DNA of 64,000 nt from Neobacillus sp. OS1-2 (lineage in GTDB: Bacteria > Bacillota > Bacilli > Bacillales > Cytobacillaceae). The notes beneath the pieces are model-generated. The model saw nothing but the letters and a program-made list of their open reading frames with translations. It was not told where the DNA came from and ran no database searches. Of this stretch, positions 57,567 to 64,000 are shown piece after piece; the first letter of the stretch is position 1, and each line of letters begins with the position of its first letter. The stretch is from assembly GCF_030915505.1 (NCBI RefSeq), contig NZ_CP133265.1, positions 3,624,001-3,688,000 on the forward strand, given 5' to 3'. Made by a program: the position numbers and the translations under genes.

Positions 57567-59303
57567 ATGATCAATCAACTTTCGTGGAAAGTTGGCGGAC
57601 AACAAGGGGAAGGTATTGAAAGTACTGGGGAAATCTTTGCAATCGCACTGAATCGCCTAGGATATTACTTGTATGGTTATCGTCACTTTTCATCACGTAT
57701 CAAAGGCGGTCATACAAATAATAAGATCAGAGTAAGCACAACAGATGTACGCTCTATTTCTGATGACCTTGATATCCTTGTAGCATTTGACCAAGAAACT
57801 ATCGATGTAAACTACAAAGAGCTTCATAGCAAAGGAGTAATCCTTGCAGATGCAAAATTTACTCCAAAGAAACCAGAAGATACTGAAGCAGCAATGTATG
57901 CGGTTCCTTTTACAGAAATTGCAACCGAGTTAGGGACTTCCTTAATGAAAAATATGGTGGCAATCGGTGCGACTTCAGCTGTTCTAGATTTGGATATTCA
58001 TGTTTTTGAAGAGGTTGTCCGCGAAATTTTCGGCAAAAAGGGCGACAAAGTAGTTGCTAAGAACATGGAAGCAATCAATGCTGGTTTTGAGTATATGAAA
58101 GAAAAAATGGATTCCGCTATTCCAACAATGATACTTGAAAAAGCAGATGGTAAAAAGCGAATGTATATGATTGGTAATGATGCAATCGCATTGGGAGCAT
58201 TAGCTGCAGGCTGCCGCTTTATGGCTGCATACCCAATTACACCTGCCTCAGATATCATGGAATATTTGATTAAAAAACTTCCAGCAGTTGGTGGAACAGT
58301 AATCCAAACTGAAGACGAAATTGCAGCATGTACCATGACAATCGGTGCTAGCTACGGTGGAGTTCGTGCAATTACAGCTTCTTCAGGACCTGGATTATCA
58401 TTAAAGATGGAAGCGATCGGACTTGCCGGGATTACAGAGACCCCGCTTGTTATTGTTGACACACAACGTGGCGGTCCTTCAACAGGATTGCCAACAAAAC
58501 AGGAACAATCCGATTTAATGGCAATGATTTATGGAACACATGGGGAAATTCCGAAAATTGTAATGGCTCCAAGTACTGTAGAAGAAGCTTTCTATGACAC
58601 AGCGGAAGCATTTAACCTTGCGGAAGAATATCAATGCCCTGTAATTGTTTTATCTGACCTTCAATTATCTTTAGGTAAACAAACAGTTGAACCTCTTGAT
58701 GTTTCAAAGGTTGAAATTAGACGAGGTAAGCTCGTTGCGGATGAGCTTCCAGAGATTGAAAACAAAGGATATTTTAAACGCTATGAAGTTACGGAAGATG
58801 GTGTTTCACCTCGTTCGATTCCTGGTATGAAGAATGGTATTCATCATGTAACTGGTGTTGAACATGCTGAAACAGGAAAACCATCTGAATCGGCTACAAA
58901 CCGGATTGCACAGATGGATAAACGTATGCGCAAGGTTGAAAATATTCGTTTTAATACACCGGTTTATAAAAATGCCCCACATGAAGATGCGGATCTTTTA
59001 ATTGTAGGATTTAACTCTACTCGCGGTGTAATTGAAGAAGCGATGACACGTTTAGAAAAAGACGGCTTGAAAGTAAATCATGCGCAAATTCGTTTAATTC
59101 ATCCGTTCCCATCTGATGAAGTGCTACCGCTTATTCGTTCAGCAAAGAAAGTTATTGTCATTGAAAACAATGCGACTGGACAATTAGCCAATATTATGAA
59201 AATGAATGTTGGTCATGCTGAAAAAATTACAAAGTATGTTAAATATGATGGTAATCCATTTCTACCACACGAAGTTCATTCAAAATGTAAGGAGTTGTTC
59301 TAA
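57567..59303 (+). CDS. korA: 2-oxoacid:ferredoxin oxidoreductase subunit alpha (fused gamma-alpha)
   Basis: A 578-residue subunit of an enzyme oxidatively decarboxylating a 2-oxoacid (probably 2-oxoglutarate) to acyl-CoA with ferredoxin as electron acceptor. The N-terminal gamma-type domain (about 1-180, VGGQQGEGIESTGEIFA) is fused to the alpha domain with AAYPITPASDIMEYL (about 217) and a C-terminal transketolase-like domain II. The ATG follows GGGGTGTAAGG. korB follows immediately. B. subtilis lacks this pair; related Bacillaceae and staphylococci have it here. Confidence 0.9.
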   Translation: MINQLSWKVGGQQGEGIESTGEIFAIALNRLGYYLYGYRHFSSRIKGGHTNNKIRVSTTDVRSISDDLDILVAFDQETIDVNYKELHSKGVILADAKFTPKKPEDTEAAMYAVPFTEIATELGTSLMKNMVAIGATSAVLDLDIHVFEEVVREIFGKKGDKVVAKNMEAINAGFEYMKEKMDSAIPTMILEKADGKKRMYMIGNDAIALGALAAGCRFMAAYPITPASDIMEYLIKKLPAVGGTVIQTEDEIAACTMTIGASYGGVRAITASSGPGLSLKMEAIGLAGITETPLVIVDTQRGGPSTGLPTKQEQSDLMAMIYGTHGEIPKIVMAPSTVEEAFYDTAEAFNLAEEYQCPVIVLSDLQLSLGKQTVEPLDVSKVEIRRGKLVADELPEIENKGYFKRYEVTEDGVSPRSIPGMKNGIHHVTGVEHAETGKPSESATNRIAQMDKRMRKVENIRFNTPVYKNAPHEDADLLIVGFNSTRGVIEEAMTRLEKDGLKVNHAQIRLIHPFPSDEVLPLIRSAKKVIVIENNATGQLANIMKMNVGHAEKITKYVKYDGNPFLPHEVHSKCKELF

Positions 59304-60170
59304 ATGGCCACTTTTAAAGACTTTCGAAATGATGTTAAACCGAACTGGTGCCCTGGCTGTGGCGACTTCTCCGTACAAGCGGCAATGCAGCGTGCGGCAG
59401 CAAATGTAGGTCTAGAACCGCAAAATTTAGCAGTTATTTCAGGTATCGGTTGTTCTGGCCGTATCTCTGGTTATATCAATTCATACGGTTTTCATGGAAT
59501 CCATGGTCGTTCACTTCCGATTGCCCAAGGTGTTAAAATGGCAAATCGTGATTTAACGGTTATTGCTTCCGGTGGTGATGGTGATGGATATGCGATTGGA
59601 ATGGGACATACCGTTCATGCCATCCGTCGTAATGTAGATATTACTTACATCGTCATGGATAACCAAATTTATGGATTAACAAAAGGACAAACATCTCCAC
59701 GGTCCGCCGTAGGTTTTAAAACAAAATCTACTCCAATGGGGTCAATTGAACAATCTATTTCCCCAATGGAACTGGCTTTAACAGTTGGGGCAACCTTTGT
59801 TGCACAAAGCTTTTCAACTGATTTAAAAGACTTAACAGCCTTAATTGAAGCTGGTATTAATCATAAAGGTTTCTCTTTAATCAATGTATTTAGTCCATGT
59901 GTAACCTATAACAAAGTCAACACATATGATTGGTTTAAAGAGAACCTTACGAAGCTAAATGATGTTGAAGGTTATGATCCATCAAATCGTGAAATGGCGA
60001 TGCAGACATTAATGAAGCATAATGGCTTAGTTACTGGACTTATCTACCAAAACACGGAGCGTCCTTCTTATCAAGAATTACTTACTGATTACTCTGAAGA
60101 ACCATTAGTGGATGCAAAATTAACTTTAGATCAATCACACTTTGATAAACTAGTTGCAGAGTTCATGTAA
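59304..60170 (+). CDS. korB: 2-oxoacid:ferredoxin oxidoreductase subunit beta
   Basis: A 288-residue thiamine-diphosphate-binding subunit. The N-terminal NWCPGCGDF supplies cysteines of the 4Fe-4S cluster, and GIGCSGR adds another. The TPP/Mg motif is SGGDGDGYAIGMGH (about 88-101), with VMDNQIYGLTKGQTSPRS after it. No separate ferredoxin domain is present. The ATG directly follows the korA TAA, so the two are coupled. A terminator follows. Confidence 0.92.
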   Translation: MATFKDFRNDVKPNWCPGCGDFSVQAAMQRAAANVGLEPQNLAVISGIGCSGRISGYINSYGFHGIHGRSLPIAQGVKMANRDLTVIASGGDGDGYAIGMGHTVHAIRRNVDITYIVMDNQIYGLTKGQTSPRSAVGFKTKSTPMGSIEQSISPMELALTVGATFVAQSFSTDLKDLTALIEAGINHKGFSLINVFSPCVTYNKVNTYDWFKENLTKLNDVEGYDPSNREMAMQTLMKHNGLVTGLIYQNTERPSYQELLTDYSEEPLVDAKLTLDQSHFDKLVAEFM

Positions 60171-60179
60171 TAAATGAAT

Positions 60180-60218
60180 AAAAAAATCCCGTTGAATCGT
60201 ATTCGCGGGATTTTTTAT
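60180..60218 (+). terminator. Intrinsic terminator after korB
   Basis: AAAAAATCCCG (60181-60191) pairs perfectly with CGGGATTTTTT (60206-60216). Confidence 0.9.
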
Positions 60219-60352
60219 GGCGAATTTAGTGAAATACATCACATATATAGTTACTATTTCTCTATATAATTATCTTATTTACGTTAATGTGATTAATGTC
60301 ATTTGGGAAGAATCTTGATGCGGGAGCGTTTACAGGGTTTTCTATTGTTTTC

Positions 60353-60378
60353 ATAAAGGTAAACCTTTATACTATAAT
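60353..60378 (+). promoter_or_regulatory. miaB promoter region with an 18-base palindrome
   Basis: ATAAAGGT-AA-ACCTTTAT (60353-60370) is a perfect inverted repeat ending two bases before a TATAAT box (60373-60378). It covers the -35/-10 spacer, an operator position. The 319-base korB-miaB gap otherwise holds only the korB terminator. Confidence 0.55.
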
Positions 60379-60489
60379 AATGTGCAGATATAGCGGTTAT
60401 ATTCATGTTAATGCACAGGTAAAAAATAACATTTGGAAATCCAATAGACGGTAAATAGGGAATTTTTAAAGAAAGGGGATTTAAAATAG

Positions 60490-62034
60490 ATGAATGAAGA
60501 ACAGCGATTAGAAGGTCAAAAAGTGGCAACTGAAAATTCTTCGGACAAAAAATCCGCCAAGGATTACAGTAAATACTTTGAACAAGTCATTACCGCACCA
60601 TCCTTAAAAGAAGCAAAAAAACGTGGTAAAGAGGAAGTAAGATACCATAGTGACTTTGCCATTCCAGAAGAATTCAGGGGAATGGGTGAAGGGCGTAAGT
60701 TTTATATCCGTACCTATGGCTGTCAAATGAATGAGCACGATACAGAAGTAATGGCCGGTATCTTTTTAGCATTGGGTTACGAGCCCACTGACAGCACAGA
60801 GGAGGCAAACGTAATTCTCTTAAACACCTGTGCTATTCGTGAGAATGCCGAAAACAAAGTATTTGGCGAGCTGGGCCATTTAAAGGCATTAAAAACAGAA
60901 AAACCGGACCTCCTTATCGGCGTTTGTGGATGTATGTCTCAGGAAGAATCCGTTGTTAATAAAATCTTAAAAACGTATCAACAGGTTGATATGATCTTTG
61001 GTACCCATAATATTCATCGCTTACCTAATATTTTACATGAAGCATATATGTCAAAAGAAATGGTTGTCGAAGTATGGTCAAAGGAAGGGGACGTCATTGA
61101 AAACCTTCCAAAAGTTCGCCGCGGTAAAATTAAAGCATGGGTAAACATTATGTATGGTTGTGATAAGTTCTGTACGTATTGTATCGTTCCTTTCACTCGT
61201 GGAAAGGAGCGGAGCCGTCGACCTGAGGAAATTATCCAAGAAGTCCGTCAATTGGCAGCACAAGGCTATCAGGAAGTCACTCTCCTTGGTCAAAACGTAA
61301 ATGCCTATGGTAAAGACCTTGAGGGTGTTAACTACGGTCTTGGGGAGCTAATGGATGATTTACGTAAAATCGATATTCCAAGGATTCGTTTTACTACAAG
61401 CCATCCACGTGACTTTGATGATCGTTTGATTGAGGTTCTTGCCAAAGGCGGTAACTTAATGGATCATATCCATTTACCTGTACAATCTGGATCCACAGAT
61501 GTCTTAAAAATAATGGCTCGTAAGTATACAAGAGAACAATATTTAGAGCTTGTAAGAAAAATTAAGGCGGCAATTCCGAATGTTGCATTGACAACGGATA
61601 TTATCGTTGGTTATCCGAACGAGACGGACGAACAGTTTGAAGAAACGATGTCCCTTTATCGTGAAGTGGGGTATGAATTGGCTTACACATTTATTTATTC
61701 CCCACGGGAAGGAACTCCAGCGGCAAAAATGGAGGATAATGTTCCGTTGGAAGTGAAGAAAGCCCGCCTGCAGCGCCTTAATGCACTTGTAAATGAGCTG
61801 TCTTTAGAAGCAATGAAAAAACATGAAGGTCAAATTCTTGATGTTCTTGTTGAAGGGGAAAGTAAGAACAACCCGGATGTTTTAGCTGGATATACTTCAA
61901 GGAACAAGCTTGTAAACTTCGCTGCTCCAAAGTCAGCTATTGGAAAAATAGTAAAAGTAAAAATTACAGAAGCAAGAACATGGTCATTAAACGGAGAAAT
62001 GGTGGAAGAATTAGAACCGGTAGAGGTGAAATAA
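60490..62034 (+). CDS. miaB: tRNA-2-methylthio-N6-dimethylallyladenosine synthase (MiaB)
   Basis: A 514-residue radical-SAM methylthiotransferase modifying A37 of tRNAs. After an N-terminal extension of about 65 residues, the UPF0004 domain starts with [15 protein letters not shown]. The radical SAM cluster is CDKFCTYC (Cys at about 225, 229, 232). The C-terminal TRAM domain is at about 445-510. The ATG follows AAAGGGGATTTAAAATAG. ricA starts two bases after the stop, the order seen in B. subtilis (ymcB-ymcA). Confidence 0.97.
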   Translation: MNEEQRLEGQKVATENSSDKKSAKDYSKYFEQVITAPSLKEAKKRGKEEVRYHSDFAIPEEFRGMGEGRKFYIRTYGCQMNEHDTEVMAGIFLALGYEPTDSTEEANVILLNTCAIRENAENKVFGELGHLKALKTEKPDLLIGVCGCMSQEESVVNKILKTYQQVDMIFGTHNIHRLPNILHEAYMSKEMVVEVWSKEGDVIENLPKVRRGKIKAWVNIMYGCDKFCTYCIVPFTRGKERSRRPEEIIQEVRQLAAQGYQEVTLLGQNVNAYGKDLEGVNYGLGELMDDLRKIDIPRIRFTTSHPRDFDDRLIEVLAKGGNLMDHIHLPVQSGSTDVLKIMARKYTREQYLELVRKIKAAIPNVALTTDIIVGYPNETDEQFEETMSLYREVGYELAYTFIYSPREGTPAAKMEDNVPLEVKKARLQRLNALVNELSLEAMKKHEGQILDVLVEGESKNNPDVLAGYTSRNKLVNFAAPKSAIGKIVKVKITEARTWSLNGEMVEELEPVEVK

Positions 62035-62035
62035 A

Positions 62036-62491
62036 GTGGCAAAATATACAAAAGACGATATCGTCGCTCGTGCGACAGATCTAGCACGGATGATAGCAGA
62101 AACTGAGGAAGTTGACTTCTTCAAACGGGCAGAAGCACATATTCATGATAATCAAAAGGTGAAGACGCTCATTGCCGATATTAAAGGGTTGCAAAAGCAA
62201 GCTGTTAACTTACAGCATTATGGAAAACCAGAAGCGTTAAAGAAAGTAGAAAATAAAATTGCTACTATTGAACAAGAGTTGGATGACATTCCGGTGGTAC
62301 AGGATTTCAAACAATCACAAGTTGAAGTGAATGAACTACTTCAACTCATTGCATCAACTATATCTAATACGGTTACTGATGAAATTATCCTTTCAACAGG
62401 TGGCGACGTGTTACTCGGTGAAACGGGAGCTAGCATGCAAAATGGCGGCGGATCTTGTGAAGGTCATGATGATTGTGACCATGATCATTAA
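62036..62491 (+). CDS. ricA: RicA (YmcA), regulator of mRNA processing and sporulation
   Basis: A 151-residue helical protein of the YlbF/YmcA family. In B. subtilis RicA forms a complex with RicF and RicT that carries 4Fe-4S clusters, promotes RNase Y-dependent mRNA maturation, and supports sporulation, competence and biofilm. The C-terminal tail SCEGHDDCDHDH is rich in Cys and His, consistent with metal or cluster binding. GTG start at 62036 after AGAGGTGAA, immediately after miaB. Confidence 0.93.
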   Translation: MAKYTKDDIVARATDLARMIAETEEVDFFKRAEAHIHDNQKVKTLIADIKGLQKQAVNLQHYGKPEALKKVENKIATIEQELDDIPVVQDFKQSQVEVNELLQLIASTISNTVTDEIILSTGGDVLLGETGASMQNGGGSCEGHDDCDHDH

Positions 62492-62493
62492 CC

Positions 62494-62535
62494 ACAAAAA
62501 CCAGACTTCTAAATGAAGCCTGGTTTTCTTTTTTT
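62494..62535 (+). terminator. Intrinsic terminator after ricA
   Basis: AAACCAGACTTC pairs with GAAGCCTGGTTT (one mismatch) around a TAAAT loop, followed by a T run. Confidence 0.8.
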
Positions 62536-62667
62536 TACCCATACCCCCGAATGATTCAGCCCCACATTCCTTCATTTTAAAGTACATGCATGAAAGGCAC
62601 ACACCTATAAATCCCGCATAAAATGAACTATGACTAAACTTTTAACCAGTATTCGCAAAATTATATA

Positions 62668-62696
62668 TCACACTAGTCTACAATTTAGCATACGAT
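62668..62696 (+). promoter_or_regulatory. Mother-cell (sigma-E/K) promoter candidate for cotE
   Basis: CATACGAT (62689-62696) fits the sigma-E/sigma-K -10 pattern CATAnnnT. TCACACT (62668-62674), 14 bases upstream, is a partial sigma-E -35. Transcription would start near 62703, after the in-frame ATG at 62700, supporting the later cotE start. Confidence 0.4.
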
Positions 62697-62729
62697 GAAA
62701 TGAAAATGAATGAGGAGGGTTCGCGCGAA

Positions 62730-63275
62730 ATGGGAGAATATAGAGAGATAATTACCAAGGCCGTAGTAGCGAAAGGACGGAAATTTACCCAGTCCAATCA
62801 TACAATTAGCCCGGCACACAGTCCAACAAGTATTCTTGGCTGTTGGATCATCAACCATAAATATAACGCGAAAAAGGTTGGCAAGACCGTAGAGATACAT
62901 GGCTCATATGACATCAACGTTTGGTACTCATTTAATGATAATACCAAAACAGAAGTAGTGACCGAACGTGTCCAATATACGGATGTCATCAAGTTAAAGT
63001 ATCGTGACCATGATTGCCTCGATGACAACGAAATTTGTGCTCGAGTGCTGCAACAGCCTAACTGCTGTGAAGCTGTTATTTCCCCTAACGGTAACCGAAT
63101 CATTGTCCATGTCGAAAGGGAATTCCTTGTTGAAGTGATTGGCGAGACAAAGGTTTGTGTCCGTGTCAGCTCTGAGGGCTGTAAAGACAATGACGAAGAT
63201 TGGGGACTGGATGTGGACGATGAAGAATTCGAAGAACTAAACCCAGATTTCTTGGTCGGCTCTGAAGAGGAATAA
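62730..63275 (+). CDS. cotE: Outer spore coat morphogenetic protein CotE
   Basis: A 181-residue protein that assembles on the forespore and directs outer coat assembly. Typical segments are [32 protein letters not shown] and [13 protein letters not shown], ending in a strongly acidic tail (about 155-181). I place the start at ATG 62730, after GAGGAGGG; ATG 62700 lies upstream of that ribosome binding site and near the presumed transcript start. Position after miaB-ricA matches B. subtilis, where mutS follows. Confidence 0.96.
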   Translation: MGEYREIITKAVVAKGRKFTQSNHTISPAHSPTSILGCWIINHKYNAKKVGKTVEIHGSYDINVWYSFNDNTKTEVVTERVQYTDVIKLKYRDHDCLDDNEICARVLQQPNCCEAVISPNGNRIIVHVEREFLVEVIGETKVCVRVSSEGCKDNDEDWGLDVDDEEFEELNPDFLVGSEEE

Positions 63276-63279
63276 AGAC

Positions 63280-63312
63280 ACTAGGAAGGTAATACTTCCT
63301 AGTTTTTTTCTT
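63280..63312 (+). terminator. Intrinsic terminator after cotE
   Basis: ACTAGGAAG pairs with CTTCCTAGT around a GTAATA loop, followed by TTTTTT. Confidence 0.88.
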
Positions 63313-63385
63313 TTTAGACGACACCAGAAATTAGGTGAATGTTTACCTGCTAAAAATAGCAAGCTATTTTCTAGGAGGTGTTTGT

Positions 63386-63586
63386 ATGGAACCAAAACAA
63401 CCTGGAAATAAAAAGCTGCCTGATTTTGATCAATTAAACGACCGGATCATTGCTGAAAATTCGCCCGCGCCAATGTTGGTAATTAAAACAAATCTTGATC
63501 CAAAGGATGCTGCAGAAAATAACCCGTATTATCAAGAGGGAGAGGTTAAAGATCCGAAAGCGCTCAAAGAGTATTTTGAGGAATGA
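63386..63586 (+). CDS. Small hypothetical protein, 66 residues
   Basis: A short gene with a strong ribosome binding site (CTAGGAGGTG, 8 bases before ATG 63386). The protein is acidic and hydrophilic, with no membrane segment or Cys, and many Pro and Asn residues; it includes NNPYYQEGEV and ends KALKEYFEE. I do not recognise the family. A small AAAATAGC/GCTATTTT inverted repeat (63353-63370) lies upstream and a shared terminator downstream. Its place after cotE could suggest a spore role, but nothing in the sequence shows it. Confidence 0.7.
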   Translation: MEPKQPGNKKLPDFDQLNDRIIAENSPAPMLVIKTNLDPKDAAENNPYYQEGEVKDPKALKEYFEE

Positions 63587-63587
63587 A

Positions 63588-63622
63588 AATAGCCAGGAGA
63601 TTTACTCTTGGCTGTTTTTCCA
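63588..63622. terminator. Bidirectional terminator between the small gene and the GNAT gene
   Basis: AATAGCCAGGAG pairs with CTCTTGGCTGTT (two wobbles). T runs flank it on the + strand and A runs on the other, so it can stop both converging genes. Confidence 0.7.
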
Positions 63623-64000
63623 TTCCTGCTGTAAAAGTGATAATACATATGTATCATGAAATTGTTCATTTTGATGAATGTAACCGCGAAGTATTCCTTC
63701 CTTCGAAAAGCCAAGCTTCATAAGTAAATTTACGGATGCCTCATTTTCTGGATAAACCACTGCTCCAATACGAAATAAATCTAATTGATTAAAACTAAAG
63801 CGCAGTACCTCTTTGATGGCCTCTGAGGCAAAGCCCCTCTTCCAAAAAGCTGGATGGAGTTCATACCCGATCTCTGCACGTTTATTTTTCAGATGTAATG
63901 CATTGAGACCGACTGTGCCGATGATTTGTTGGTTTTCTTTTAACTTAATTCCCCAACGAAGCCCTCGTTTATCAAGGAAATTCTTGTGAAACATATCTAT
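63602..64000 (-). CDS. GNAT acetyltransferase (RimJ/RimL type), N-terminus cut by window edge
   Basis: A 133-codon open frame running off the right edge, so the true start is outside. The visible Met at 63992-63994 is probably internal, since the frame stays open to the edge. It contains RWGIKLKENQQIIGTVGL, the acetyl-CoA loop region FWKRGFASEAIKEVL, and NEASVNLLMKLGFSKEGILR, all typical of ribosomal-protein-alanine-type acetyltransferases. It is the only minus-strand gene in the window. The substrate cannot be predicted. Confidence 0.85.
   Translation of the reverse strand: MDMFHKNFLDKRGLRWGIKLKENQQIIGTVGLNALHLKNKRAEIGYELHPAFWKRGFASEAIKEVLRFSFNQLDLFRIGAVVYPENEASVNLLMKLGFSKEGILRGYIHQNEQFHDTYVLSLLQQEWKNSQE

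Noticed and set aside
62700..62729. ATG 62700 as the cotE start
   Set aside because: The GAGGAGGG ribosome binding site is downstream at about 62713, and the likely promoter starts transcription near 62703. ATG 62730 gives the family N-terminus.
63353..63370. AAAATAGC/GCTATTTT as a terminator
   Set aside because: The loop would be only two bases and there is no T run; it directly precedes a ribosome binding site.

Overview
The window is 64 kb of low-GC Gram-positive chromosome from an endospore-forming member of the Bacillaceae (a Bacillus/Neobacillus-like organism; I cannot fix the genus). The gene order is the conserved Bacillus block running from trmFO/hslVU/codY to cotE. Spore genes (dpaAB, spoIIIE/ftsK, ylxY, spoVS, cotE), strong AGGAGG-type ribosome binding sites, many TTG/GTG starts and sigma-A, sigma-H and sigma-K-like promoters all fit. 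Every gene is on the + strand except a GNAT acetyltransferase cut by the right edge.

Layout. 1-3.2 kb: end of trmFO, the HslVU protease and the nutrient regulator CodY. 3.2-6.6 kb: rpsB, tsf, pyrH, frr (translation factors and UMP kinase). 6.7-10.8 kb: uppS, cdsA, dxr, rasP (envelope lipids, isoprenoids, intramembrane protease). 11-15.3 kb: replicative polymerase PolC. 15.3-22.7 kb: rimP-nusA-rnpM-ylxQ-infB-ylxP-rbfA-truB-ribF, behind a promoter followed by a terminator-like leader hairpin. 22.8-25.5 kb: rpsO and pnp. 25.7-28.4 kb: ylxY, mlpA, ymxH. 28.5-33.5 kb: dipicolinate synthase (dpaAB) with asd, dapG and dapA, which together supply diaminopimelate and dipicolinate. 33.6-38.8 kb: rnjB, tepA, ylzJ, ftsK/spoIIIE. 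39-44.8 kb: a GntR regulator and a four-gene BMP-type nucleoside ABC importer (nupNOPQ-like). 45-52.5 kb: ymfF, ymfH, ymfI, ymfJ, ymfK, ymfM, pgsA, cinA. 52.7-57.1 kb: recA, rny, ymdB, spoVS. 57.5-63.6 kb: korAB 2-oxoacid:ferredoxin oxidoreductase, miaB, ricA (ymcA), cotE and a small unknown gene.

Compared with the B. subtilis order, several genes are missing from their usual places: xerC/codV between trmFO and hslV, the whole fla/che operon between codY and rpsB, proS between rasP and polC, pbpX between recA and rny, and tdh-kbl between spoVS and miaB (replaced by korAB). Two core genes carry apparent single-base frameshifts: pnp (one extra A near 23837) and ftsK/spoIIIE (one A missing from an A8 tract at 36494-36501). 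Either could be a sequencing error or a real slippage site.

I found no rRNA or tRNA gene, CRISPR array, insertion sequence, prophage or defence island. This is core genome, and I do not see a new multi-gene system. The items most worth a second look are the two frameshifts, the synteny losses, the leader hairpins and operator-like palindromes, the apparently fully catalytic RNase J2, and the GntR-nucleoside importer module.
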